Origin: an uncultured Bacilli bacterium
GTDB lineage: Bacteria > Bacillota_I > Bacilli_A > RF39 > UBA660
DNA length: 14,434 nt
Reading direction: 5' to 3'
NCBI GenBank assembly: GCA_947630865.1
Contig: CANRJE010000026.1
Span: 1 to 14,434, forward strand
Numbering within the stretch: the first letter of the stretch is position 1; each line of letters opens with the position of its first letter. Positions 1-6,776 of this stretch are shown one piece after another. The notes beneath the pieces were generated by a model. That model was not told where the DNA came from. It searched no databases and saw only the letters and a list, made by a program, of their open reading frames with translations. Made by a program: the position numbers and the translations under genes.

Positions 1-1696
1 GATATATGAGAAAGTTACATCTCATACTGCTGGTAAAGCTCAAAATGTATTTGTTCAACTTGGTATGTATTGGCAATTACATTTAGCTTATGATAATGCT
101 AATACGTTTGATGATACTAATTCAATTATTGCTAAAATTAATAAAGAATCAAGAAGTTATAACAATACAGAGACTAAGTTTACAAAAGATGAATTATTAA
201 TCTTATTTGCATCAAAAGGAGCAGGAAAAGATTTAACTGATTATTTTGAAGCATGGGGATTAAGACCAAGCGAAAAATTAAAAACTTATATAAAAGATAC
301 TTTGAAGTTACCAAAAGAAACAAGACAAATTCAATATTTAAATGATGAAGCAAGAAGATATCGTTTAAATAATTCTAGCAAGGGATTCTCATCAGATGTA
401 GAATTGACAGCAAGTTTTGTATCTATTGATAATGCTAAAAAAGCAGTTACATTAAAATTCAATATAAATAAAGAAACAGATAAGGCTTTAGGTTTTGAAA
501 TATTGAGAAATGGTGAAGCAATTGCATTTGTTGATGCAAATACCCATGAATATGTTGATAGAATAGGTGCTGAAAATAATCGTGCTTATACTTATCAAGT
601 AGTTGCTTATGATAAGCTTTTAAATAAAACTAAGGCTGTATCACTAGATGAAATAAAAATTTCTTACGATGGAAGTTTGTCTTCTAAAGATACCTTTAGT
701 ATTGAATCTAACTTTAAAGAAGCAAATGAAATTGTGGATTTAGAGGATAGCAATATGGAATATTCTAAGTTAGCTGTCAACAAGTTAATCGATGGAAAAG
801 ATACAACAGCATTCAATGGAGTAGAAAGAATAAAAACATTTGTTCCTGGTAAAGTAGATGTTGTTGCTGATGCAAATGATGCTTATGTTATTATTAGTTT
901 AAATGATAAGTATGATGTAAGTGGAATTAAATATAAAGCTTTAGTTGATTCATTTGGAGTTTTAAGTACAAATACAATCAATAAATATAAAATTTCTGTA
1001 AGTACTGATAAAGAAAACTGGACAGTAGCAAGAGAAGGCTCTTTCAATTTAACTAAAGAAAATCCTGAGGCTTTAGTATATTTCATGAAAGAAGGAACAA
1101 ATAGTAAAACACAATTGTGGACATATACAGATGTTTCATATATTAAGATAGAATCAGTTGGTAATAAAGTTGGTATATCTGGTGCTGAAATTGATGTAAT
1201 AGCTCCTCCAGGAGATAATGTTGATATTGGAATTACTAGTGAAGGTAAACCAACAATTGGAAAACTTCGTGAAGATTATATCTATGATAAAAAATTATAT
1301 GAAGAAACTAATGGAGCTTCTGGAGTAATGAAAGCTGGTTCCGTTGTTCTAAAAGGTGAATATCGTGGAAGTCCATCATTTAATCTTTTAACAGTAAATG
1401 ATGCTAATGATATGGAAAAAGTTTATGAAGGATATCAATTATTATTTGCTGAAATAGAACCTGATATGAGCGTTTATGATGTTGCATCAGGAATTTGGGT
1501 TTATGTTATGACAGAAGAAGAATATGAAAAAATGTTAAAAGACACATCAAATATAAGAGTTAATTTATATCGTGTAAATGATGCAATTTCTTTAGATGGT
1601 CAAAGATTAACAAGTAATTCTAAAACTATTACAGATTTACCAAGTTACAATGAATTAAAACCTATGTCTATTAATAGTTCATCATTAGAAGATTAG
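1..1696 (+). CDS. M60-like (enhancin-type) metallopeptidase, C-terminal part, 5' end outside the window
   Basis: The frame is open from base 2 with no stop, so the gene starts upstream; the ATG at 65 lies inside the domain and is not the true start. The visible part opens with the end of an M60-like gluzincin domain (FVQLGMYWQLHLAYDN, then GAGKDLTDYFEAWGL near nt 220-270 and YLNDEARRYRL near 335-365). The zinc site HExxH would lie upstream and is not visible. Next come a fibronectin III-like segment (about nt 395-665), a discoidin or F5/8-type C (CBM32-like) domain (about 720-1210, with LIDGKDTTAF and STDKENWTV) and an unrecognised C-terminal domain (about 1215-1690). No LPXTG motif, dockerin or membrane segment follows, so the product is probably secreted. 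M60 enzymes cleave mucin-like glycoproteins and use such modules to bind glycans; that role is inferred from the family. The TAG stop overlaps the Shine-Dalgarno site of the next gene. Confidence 0.75.
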   Translation, partial: IYEKVTSHTAGKAQNVFVQLGMYWQLHLAYDNANTFDDTNSIIAKINKESRSYNNTETKFTKDELLILFASKGAGKDLTDYFEAWGLRPSEKLKTYIKDTLKLPKETRQIQYLNDEARRYRLNNSSKGFSSDVELTASFVSIDNAKKAVTLKFNINKETDKALGFEILRNGEAIAFVDANTHEYVDRIGAENNRAYTYQVVAYDKLLNKTKAVSLDEIKISYDGSLSSKDTFSIESNFKEANEIVDLEDSNMEYSKLAVNKLIDGKDTTAFNGVERIKTFVPGKVDVVADANDAYVIISLNDKYDVSGIKYKALVDSFGVLSTNTINKYKISVSTDKENWTVAREGSFNLTKENPEALVYFMKEGTNSKTQLWTYTDVSYIKIESVGNKVGISGAEIDVIAPPGDNVDIGITSEGKPTIGKLREDYIYDKKLYEETNGASGVMKAGSVVLKGEYRGSPSFNLLTVNDANDMEKVYEGYQLLFAEIEPDMSVYDVASGIWVYVMTEEEYEKMLKDTSNIRVNLYRVNDAISLDGQRLTSNSKTITDLPSYNELKPMSINSSSLED

Positions 1697-1707
1697 GAGG
1701 GAAAGCA

Positions 1708-2676
1708 GTGAAAAAAAATTGGATATTTAGTTTATTATTAACTTTGTTTCTTGTTTTCCCTTTCACTTCTGTTAAGGCATTAACAAAAGTTAACTTCAAA
1801 GAAGCTTCAAATGGACAAATTGATACAACTATTCATTTTGAAGAGGGATTTGTTGGAGGTATTGATTTAGTTCTTAAGGTTAGTGATTCTGTTAGTGTTA
1901 AAAATTTTGAATTTAATTCAGATTATACTAAAAATAACTATACAACTAATTATAGTTATAATGCTAGTAATCATGAATTAAAATTAAGAGTAACAACAGG
2001 AGGTATAGGTTCAGAACACAATCTTTTAAATTCAAAGAAAGAGTTATCACTTGGAAAAATTATTTTAACAAGTAGTGCTAAAAAAAATGTTGAATATACA
2101 ATCAGTAATCCAACTCTTATGTATTTAAATAATAATTGGAAAAAAGAAACAATAGAAAATGGACATTTAACTTTAGGAGATAATAAATTTACTTATAAAG
2201 TAACGTCAACTGAGAATACAAAGCCAGACGATGATAAGGAAGAAAGTAACAAACCAGGTAACAATAATGAAAGTACAAGTGGAGGAAATCAAACAGGAAG
2301 TGGAGGAACATCAAGTAATAACAATAGCAATAACAATTCAACAACCAATAGTGTCATTTCTGGGGGAGTAGTTCAAGGTGGAACTCCAAATTCAGGTAAT
2401 ACAACAGATAAAACTGATAAAAACGAAACAGATAAAGAAACTCAAAATGATAAAGAAGATGATAATGAAAATATTCTTGAATCAGAAGATGGTATAGATT
2501 CTGATATAGAGAGTGATAGTGATACGGAAGATATTAATGAAAATAATGAAGAAACTAAAAAGAATAAGATAAGTACTCCATTATTAATCGTTATAGCAGT
2601 AGTTGCTGTTCTTCTAATCATTGGATTTGTAGTATTGTTTGAACTTCGTGGTTCAAAAGATGATATTCCATTTTAA
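1708..2676 (+). CDS. Membrane-anchored surface protein with a cohesin-like domain
   Basis: The product has 322 aa. The GTG start at 1708 follows a strong AGGAGG (1695-1700) that overlaps the upstream stop codon, so translation is probably coupled to the M60 gene. Residues 1-24 form a signal peptide ending SVKA. Residues 25-157 are a beta-rich domain whose pattern (GGIDLVLKVS near residue 50, LSLGKIILTSS near 114) resembles cohesin or related carbohydrate-binding folds. Residues 165-235 are a low-complexity Asn/Ser/Gly/Thr linker and 236-283 a highly acidic stretch. One transmembrane helix (290-311) and a short charged tail complete a type I membrane protein. The layout suggests a domain held away from the membrane on a flexible stalk. 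Cohesins usually bind dockerins, but none is visible in the neighbouring M60 protein, so the partner is unknown. The fold call is by pattern only; the signal peptide, stalk and anchor are clear. Confidence 0.7.
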   Translation: MKKNWIFSLLLTLFLVFPFTSVKALTKVNFKEASNGQIDTTIHFEEGFVGGIDLVLKVSDSVSVKNFEFNSDYTKNNYTTNYSYNASNHELKLRVTTGGIGSEHNLLNSKKELSLGKIILTSSAKKNVEYTISNPTLMYLNNNWKKETIENGHLTLGDNKFTYKVTSTENTKPDDDKEESNKPGNNNESTSGGNQTGSGGTSSNNNSNNNSTTNSVISGGVVQGGTPNSGNTTDKTDKNETDKETQNDKEDDNENILESEDGIDSDIESDSDTEDINENNEETKKNKISTPLLIVIAVVAVLLIIGFVVLFELRGSKDDIPF

Positions 2677-2680
2677 AAAT

Positions 2681-2713
2681 AACAGGTTATAGTTAAATAT
2701 AACTTGTTTTTTT
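2681..2713 (+). terminator. Rho-independent terminator of the M60/cohesin-like operon
   Basis: An 11-bp stem is formed by AACAGGTTATA (2681-2691) and TATAACTTGTT (2698-2708), with one G-U pair and a 6-nt loop. The T-run at 2707-2713 begins in the end of the stem. It starts 4 bases after the stop codon. Confidence 0.8.
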
Positions 2714-2772
2714 GTAAAGTTATAAATTTTTCTTTACTTTTATTTCAATAGTTTATAGAAATTTAAAAATAG

Positions 2773-2803
2773 TTAAAGTGTCTAATCACTTTAATTTTTT
2801 TTT
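2773..2803 (+). terminator. Second hairpin and T-run upstream of the orphan gene
   Basis: A perfect 8-bp stem TTAAAGTG/CACTTTAA (2773-2780 and 2787-2794) has a 6-nt loop and is followed by nine T (2795-2803). It looks like a second, tandem terminator that insulates the next gene from upstream transcription. It lies upstream of the likely start of the 2844 transcript, so it is unlikely to be a leader attenuator. Confidence 0.65.
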
Positions 2804-2818
2804 AATCTAGGTTATACT
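2790..2818 (+). promoter_or_regulatory. Possible promoter of the 207-aa gene
   Basis: A -10-like TATACT (2813-2818) lies 26 bases before the ATG. The best -35 at 17-bp spacing is TTTAAT (2790-2795), a poor match that overlaps the terminator hairpin. The promoter is inferred mainly because tandem terminators precede this gene. Confidence 0.35.
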
Positions 2819-2843
2819 TAATATAGTAGAGGATAGGGATTAG

Positions 2844-3467
2844 ATGAAAGAAGTTGGTTTTAACAATATAACTTTTTATATTGAAAAAATATTTTCCATC
2901 ATTAAAGAAGAATATGGAGATTTTTTAAATCAAGATCAAAGAGATTTTCTTGCTAATTTAGATTATTCAAAATTTCTTAAGTACAGTAAAGATTTTCCTA
3001 ATCCATATCTATCTTTAACTAATGATTTTTATTATATCAATGATAATTCTTTTAATATTTCAAAATTAATATTCATGTGTTTAGCTATATTATGTGGTAA
3101 TATAACTCCTTTAAAAACAGGATTAATTTTAATTGAAGTAAATAATATAATTTCAAAATACAATTTAGGAGTTAATGATAACGAATATCCTTCTATAGAA
3201 GTTGCTAAAATTGTTAAAAGTAGTTTATTAAAAGAACTTCCCTTTAATATAATTTTTTTTGAAAGTGACATTGAAATATTTAATTATTTAGTTCTTGAAA
3301 AAGGTATTCAAGTTGCAAAGTTTTATTATGAAATATCTGATATGTTAAATAGCATTGTAATAAAAGATAATTTTAATCCATTTCAATATTTAGAAATATC
3401 ATCATCATATAATTATGATTCTATATATGATAAATTGTATGACTTTATAAATAGTAAAGTTATCTAA
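2844..3467 (+). CDS. Hypothetical 207-aa soluble protein
   Basis: I do not recognise this gene. The ATG at 2844 has AGAGGA (2828-2833) and AGGG (2835-2838) upstream as candidate ribosome binding sites. The product has no signal peptide and no clear membrane helix. It is rich in aromatic residues, Asn and Ile. A hydrophobic helix at about residues 73-98 (ISKLIFMCLAILCGNI and following) is probably core packing rather than a membrane span. Predicted character is mostly alpha-helical, cytoplasmic and free of low-complexity sequence. Terminators on both sides make it a single-gene transcription unit, so the context gives no clue to its role. No catalytic motif is apparent. Confidence 0.7.
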   Translation: MKEVGFNNITFYIEKIFSIIKEEYGDFLNQDQRDFLANLDYSKFLKYSKDFPNPYLSLTNDFYYINDNSFNISKLIFMCLAILCGNITPLKTGLILIEVNNIISKYNLGVNDNEYPSIEVAKIVKSSLLKELPFNIIFFESDIEIFNYLVLEKGIQVAKFYYEISDMLNSIVIKDNFNPFQYLEISSSYNYDSIYDKLYDFINSKVI

Positions 3468-3497
3468 ACTTATTCTTTTAGAATAGGTCTTTTTTTT
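3468..3497 (+). terminator. Rho-independent terminator after the 207-aa gene
   Basis: An 8-bp stem ACTTATTC/GAATAGGT (3468-3475 and 3481-3488, one G-U pair) with a 5-nt loop is followed by a T-run at 3490-3497. It starts directly after the TAA stop. Confidence 0.8.
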
Positions 3498-3528
3498 ATA
3501 TTTATACATAAAATTAACTGGTGATATA

Positions 3529-4011
3529 ATGAAATTCAAAATAAGTGATTCTACGAAAAATTTAATTATTGCTATAATAATTCCTTTAGCAATAGGATTT
3601 CTTAGTTATTTATTAACGAAAGATGGAATTAAAGCTTATAATACAACACTTATAAAACCAAGTTTTGCACCACCTCCATATTTATTTGGAATAGTTTGGA
3701 CAATTCTTTATATTTTGATGGGAATATCAAGCTATCTTATATATAATTCTATGGTTACTGGACGAAGTACATGTTTAATTATTTATGGTTTAAATCTCAT
3801 TTTAAATTTTATGTGGCCAATTATTTTCTTTAATTTAGAAGCTCGTCTTTTTGCTTTTATCTTTATTGTCTTTTTAGATATAGTAGTTATTTTTATGATT
3901 ATGTGTTTTCATGGTATTTCTAAAAAGTCAGCTTACTTACAATTACCATATTTAATTTGGCTAATATATGCAACTATTTTAAATTTAAGTGTTTATTTTT
4001 TAAATCGTTAA
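3529..4011 (+). CDS. tspO: TspO/MBR family membrane protein
   Basis: This 160-aa protein has the usual TspO length and five hydrophobic segments at about residues 10-28, 50-72, 80-102, 106-127 and 134-157. The family hallmark is in and before TM2: KPSFAPPPYLFGIVWTILY followed by LMGISSYL, matching the P-P-x-x-F-G-x-V-W-T-x-L-Y-x-L-M-G pattern. Also typical are NFMWPIIFFN in TM3 and the terminal WLIYATILNLSVYFLN. TspO proteins bind porphyrins and related ligands in the membrane and have been linked to tetrapyrrole handling and stress responses; the role in this organism is unknown. The ATG is preceded by GGTGAT (3520-3525). Only about 30 bases separate it from the upstream terminator, so the promoter must be compact; a weak TATACA lies at 3503-3508. 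The polymerase gene follows after 26 bases, probably in the same transcript. Confidence 0.9.
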   Translation: MKFKISDSTKNLIIAIIIPLAIGFLSYLLTKDGIKAYNTTLIKPSFAPPPYLFGIVWTILYILMGISSYLIYNSMVTGRSTCLIIYGLNLILNFMWPIIFFNLEARLFAFIFIVFLDIVVIFMIMCFHGISKKSAYLQLPYLIWLIYATILNLSVYFLNR

Positions 4012-4037
4012 AGCTATAATATTCGTGGGAGGTACTC

Positions 4038-5237
4038 ATGAATATTATTTTTCATATTGATGTTAATAATGCTTTTTTATCTTGGACAGCGGTTTCTATG
4101 TTAAAAGAAGGTTATAAAGAAGATATAAGAAATATTCCAAGTGTGATAGCTGGAGATGAGGCTAAAAGACATGGTATTGTTCTTGCTAAAAGTGAAGTTG
4201 CTAAAAAATATGGAATTAAAACAGCTGAAACATTACATAGTGCAAGACTTAAATGTAAAAAATTAGAAGTATTTCCTCCTAGATTTTCTTATTATAAAGA
4301 AATATCTGATAAATTATATAAATATTATTTAACATATACACCTGATGTTGAAAGATTTTCAATTGATGAATGTTTTTTAGATCTTTCTAATACTAGTTTT
4401 TTATATGATGATATTTTAGAACTTGCCTATAAAATAAAAAATGAAATTAAAGAAAAATTTGGATTTACAGTTAATATTGGAATTGGTAACAATAAGCTTT
4501 GTGCTAAAATGGCTGGTGACTTTTCAAAACCTGATAAAGTTCATACATTATTTCAAAATGAAATAAAAACAAAACTTTGGCCTTTACCAATAGAAGATTT
4601 ACTTTTTATAGGTAAAAGTAGTAGTAAAGAACTTCGAAAATTAAATATTAAAACGATTGGTGATTTAGCAAACTATGACGAAGTATTATTAAGAAAATAT
4701 TTTAAAAATCGTAGTACTTTTATGATAGAGTATGCTAGAGGAATTGATGACTCTAAAGTAATTAGTAAAAGTGGTAAAAATAAATCAATCAGTTTATCGG
4801 AAACGCTAGAATTTGATACTAATGATCGTGAAATTTTAGAAAAAAAACTTATGATTATGTGTGAAAAAATAGGAGTTTCTTTAAGAAGAGAAAAGTTATA
4901 TGCTAAGACAATTGCAATTACAGTTAAAACAAATTACTTTAAAGATTATTCACATCAAAAGAAACTTTTAAATGAAACTAATAATACAATGGAACTATAT
5001 AAAAATGTTTTAGATATATATGATATAACAATAGGTAATAATTTAATACGAAATATAGGAGTTAGAGTATCGGATTTAACAAAATATAGAAATAATCAAA
5101 TATCTTTATTTGAAGAAGAACATCATGAAAGTGATGATAAAATTCAATCTATTTTAGATGATATAAATGTAAAGTATAATGATTTAAAAATTATGCCAGC
5201 TATCTTTTATTCTAAAAAAAATAAAGATAAAGAGTAA
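4038..5237 (+). CDS. dinB: Y-family (DinB/Pol IV-like) translesion DNA polymerase
   Basis: This 399-aa protein makes short DNA patches across lesions. The N-terminal palm motif HIDVNNAFLSW gives Asp8 as metal ligand and Phe13 as the likely steric gate. SIDECFLD supplies the catalytic pair Asp110-Glu111. The fingers region AGDEAKRHGIVLAKS and the VNIGIGNNKLCAKMAGDFSKPDK stretch, ending near residue 170, are typical of the family. The little-finger domain covers about residues 240-350. A beta-clamp binding motif QISLF lies at residues 354-358, followed by a polar tail. Nothing is truncated and all key residues are present. The ATG has a strong GGGAGG (4027-4032) five bases upstream. I see no clear LexA-type operator before this gene or before tspO, so SOS control is not supported by the sequence. 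The gene could be called polymerase IV or a Firmicutes UmuC-like paralogue; the family is secure, the subtype less so. Confidence 0.93.
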   Translation: MNIIFHIDVNNAFLSWTAVSMLKEGYKEDIRNIPSVIAGDEAKRHGIVLAKSEVAKKYGIKTAETLHSARLKCKKLEVFPPRFSYYKEISDKLYKYYLTYTPDVERFSIDECFLDLSNTSFLYDDILELAYKIKNEIKEKFGFTVNIGIGNNKLCAKMAGDFSKPDKVHTLFQNEIKTKLWPLPIEDLLFIGKSSSKELRKLNIKTIGDLANYDEVLLRKYFKNRSTFMIEYARGIDDSKVISKSGKNKSISLSETLEFDTNDREILEKKLMIMCEKIGVSLRREKLYAKTIAITVKTNYFKDYSHQKKLLNETNNTMELYKNVLDIYDITIGNNLIRNIGVRVSDLTKYRNNQISLFEEEHHESDDKIQSILDDINVKYNDLKIMPAIFYSKKNKDKE

Positions 5238-5259
5238 AAAAAATTAAAATAAAGTCAAG

Positions 5260-5285
5260 AAAATAGTTTAAGACTATTTTTTTTT
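5260..5285 (+). terminator. Rho-independent terminator after the Y-family polymerase
   Basis: A perfect 8-bp stem AAAATAGT/ACTATTTT (5260-5267 and 5273-5280) with loop TTAAG runs straight into a T-run ending at 5285. Confidence 0.75.
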
Positions 5286-5294
5286 AATATTTTA

Positions 5295-5303
5295 TGTTAC
5301 AAT
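5295..5303 (+). promoter_or_regulatory. Extended -10 promoter of the pseudo-PGM/DUF1538/PII operon
   Basis: TGTTACAAT is an extended -10 element (TG-N-TACAAT, hexamer 5298-5303), 28 bases before the ATG at 5332. The position where a -35 would sit falls in the preceding terminator and is a poor match, as is usual for extended -10 promoters. A start of transcription near 5310 would leave a leader of about 20 nt. Confidence 0.55.
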
Positions 5304-5331
5304 ATGTTTAGTAGAATAAAGGGTGATAACA

Positions 5332-6768
5332 ATGAATAAAAAAACAGTTTTATTTTTAATTAATGGCTTTGGCGTTGAGAAAAAAGAATCATATTCAATA
5401 TATGATGCTAGTATAATGCCAACTTTTGAAGAGTTAACTAAAACAAAATTATTTTCAACAATCGATTCAAAAGTTAATAATTATTATGATGCTTATAGAA
5501 ATATAAGTTTAGATGTCAATGAACTTTTTAACTATACTATTCTTGATAAAGATATTTTAAATAAAACGATTGTTAATAATCCAACCCTTCTAAAATTAAA
5601 ACAAGATAATGAAACAAAAAAAGGTAATTTACATATTTTTTGTTTAGTTGATACAAGTTTAAAAATAGTTGAACATTTAAAAGAAGTTCTTAAATTTTTA
5701 AATCCTAATCGTGATAAAAAAATATTTTTACATTGTATTATGGCAAGTAATAATCTTGAAGATTATAAATTATTAGCTGAAGTATTTAGTCATTTAAATA
5801 TGGATTTATCTATTTATGCTCCAATTGGTTTTATTATGGGGTTATCAGCTATTGATAATACTGCTAAACAAGTTGATTTAAATTTCTTTTTCAAAATGTT
5901 TATTTCTAAGGTTGGAGAAAAATGGCAATCATTTACTCAAAAATTTGATGTTTTATATGGAACGAGAGTTACTCCAAGAGCAACAAAACCTTTTATAATC
6001 AATTCTAATTTTGAATTAGGACGAGATGATACTTTCTTCTTCTTTAATTATGATAATATTAATTTAACTAATTTTATAGATACTTTATCTGGTATTAGTT
6101 TTGGTCCTGAAAAAAATAATTTTTCTTATTATTCACTATTTAAAGTTACAAGTAAATTAGAAATTCCTTATATGTATGAGTCTTCATCTGCTAATTACTG
6201 CTTAGTTAAAAATTTAGAGAGTATTCAGGCAACAGCTTTAATTTTATGCCAAAAAGATAAGATTAATGTTATTAATTACTTTTGTAATGGTTTAAAACAA
6301 GAGGCAACAAATACTATAACTTTTGTTGATATAGAACCATATGTAAATAATCCTCAAGCTTTAGTTTCTGTAATTGATCAATTTAATAATGATCTTATAA
6401 TTTTAAATTTTGAGGTTGATGATTGTAAAGAAGTTGATGAATTAAAAAATAGATTAAAACAACTTGATGCTAATTTAAAAGCTGTAATTGATAATATAAA
6501 TGGTAGCAAATATACTTTAGTTGTATCATCACTATATGGTATGAATAAAGTTCTAACAACTGATAAAGGTGTTAATGCTAGTGTAATATTCTCAAATAAA
6601 GTTCCTTTCATTTTTATTGATGATTTTATAACAAAACAAAATTATTTAATAGAACCAGGTACTATCAATGATATACCAAAATCAATTTATAAAAATATAA
6701 AAAGAGATAGTAAATTTGATTCGATTGTAGAAAAGAAAAATGGTTTATATAAATTATTCTTTAAATAG
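5332..6768 (+). CDS. Degenerate cofactor-independent phosphoglycerate mutase homologue (probable pseudoenzyme)
   Basis: The product has 478 aa, slightly shorter than active iPGM (about 510 aa). I start at ATG 5332, five to six bases after GGGTGAT (5321-5327); an upstream in-frame GTG (5323) lies inside that ribosome binding site. The iPGM course can be followed from end to end by eye. LINGFGV (residues 9-15) replaces ILDGFG, LHIFCLVD matches LHLFGLLSD, DDTFFFFNYD matches DSVIFYNFRPD, LIILNFEVDD matches AIILNFANPD, and KVPFIFIDDF matches the NPVPVIVT region. The catalytic positions are gone: the Asp of LDGFG is Asn, the GNSEVGH serine loop is absent, DGRD and the RDKRWDR arginines are missing, ADHGN reads SSLYGM, and the HTAH histidine motif is lost. 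Mutase activity is therefore very unlikely; a sensory or scaffold role is inferred. The DUF1538 gene follows after 8 bases, with its Shine-Dalgarno site overlapping this stop codon. Confidence 0.75.
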   Translation: MNKKTVLFLINGFGVEKKESYSIYDASIMPTFEELTKTKLFSTIDSKVNNYYDAYRNISLDVNELFNYTILDKDILNKTIVNNPTLLKLKQDNETKKGNLHIFCLVDTSLKIVEHLKEVLKFLNPNRDKKIFLHCIMASNNLEDYKLLAEVFSHLNMDLSIYAPIGFIMGLSAIDNTAKQVDLNFFFKMFISKVGEKWQSFTQKFDVLYGTRVTPRATKPFIINSNFELGRDDTFFFFNYDNINLTNFIDTLSGISFGPEKNNFSYYSLFKVTSKLEIPYMYESSSANYCLVKNLESIQATALILCQKDKINVINYFCNGLKQEATNTITFVDIEPYVNNPQALVSVIDQFNNDLIILNFEVDDCKEVDELKNRLKQLDANLKAVIDNINGSKYTLVVSSLYGMNKVLTTDKGVNASVIFSNKVPFIFIDDFITKQNYLIEPGTINDIPKSIYKNIKRDSKFDSIVEKKNGLYKLFFK

Positions 6769-6776
6769 GTGTTTCT

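Noticed and set aside
65..67. ATG at 65 as the real start of the M60-like gene
   Set aside because: The frame is open to base 2 and the residues before it (KAQNVFVQLG) belong to the M60 domain, so this is an internal methionine.
883..1086. Minus-strand ORF of 67 codons inside the M60-like gene
   Set aside because: It is a shadow of the coding strand in an AT-rich gene, with no ribosome binding site and no recognisable domain. The same holds for the minus-strand ORFs at 3032-3271, 6378-6611, 6761-7117, 8099-8332, 8561-8803, 9819-10001 and 11883-12302.
1..1696. Dockerin in the M60-like protein that would dock on the cohesin-like neighbour
   Set aside because: I looked for the duplicated calcium-loop pattern of dockerins in the visible part and did not find it.
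5323..5331. Upstream in-frame GTG start for the pseudo-PGM gene
   Set aside because: The GTG lies within the GGGTGAT that serves as ribosome binding site for the ATG at 5332, and no site precedes it at the right distance.
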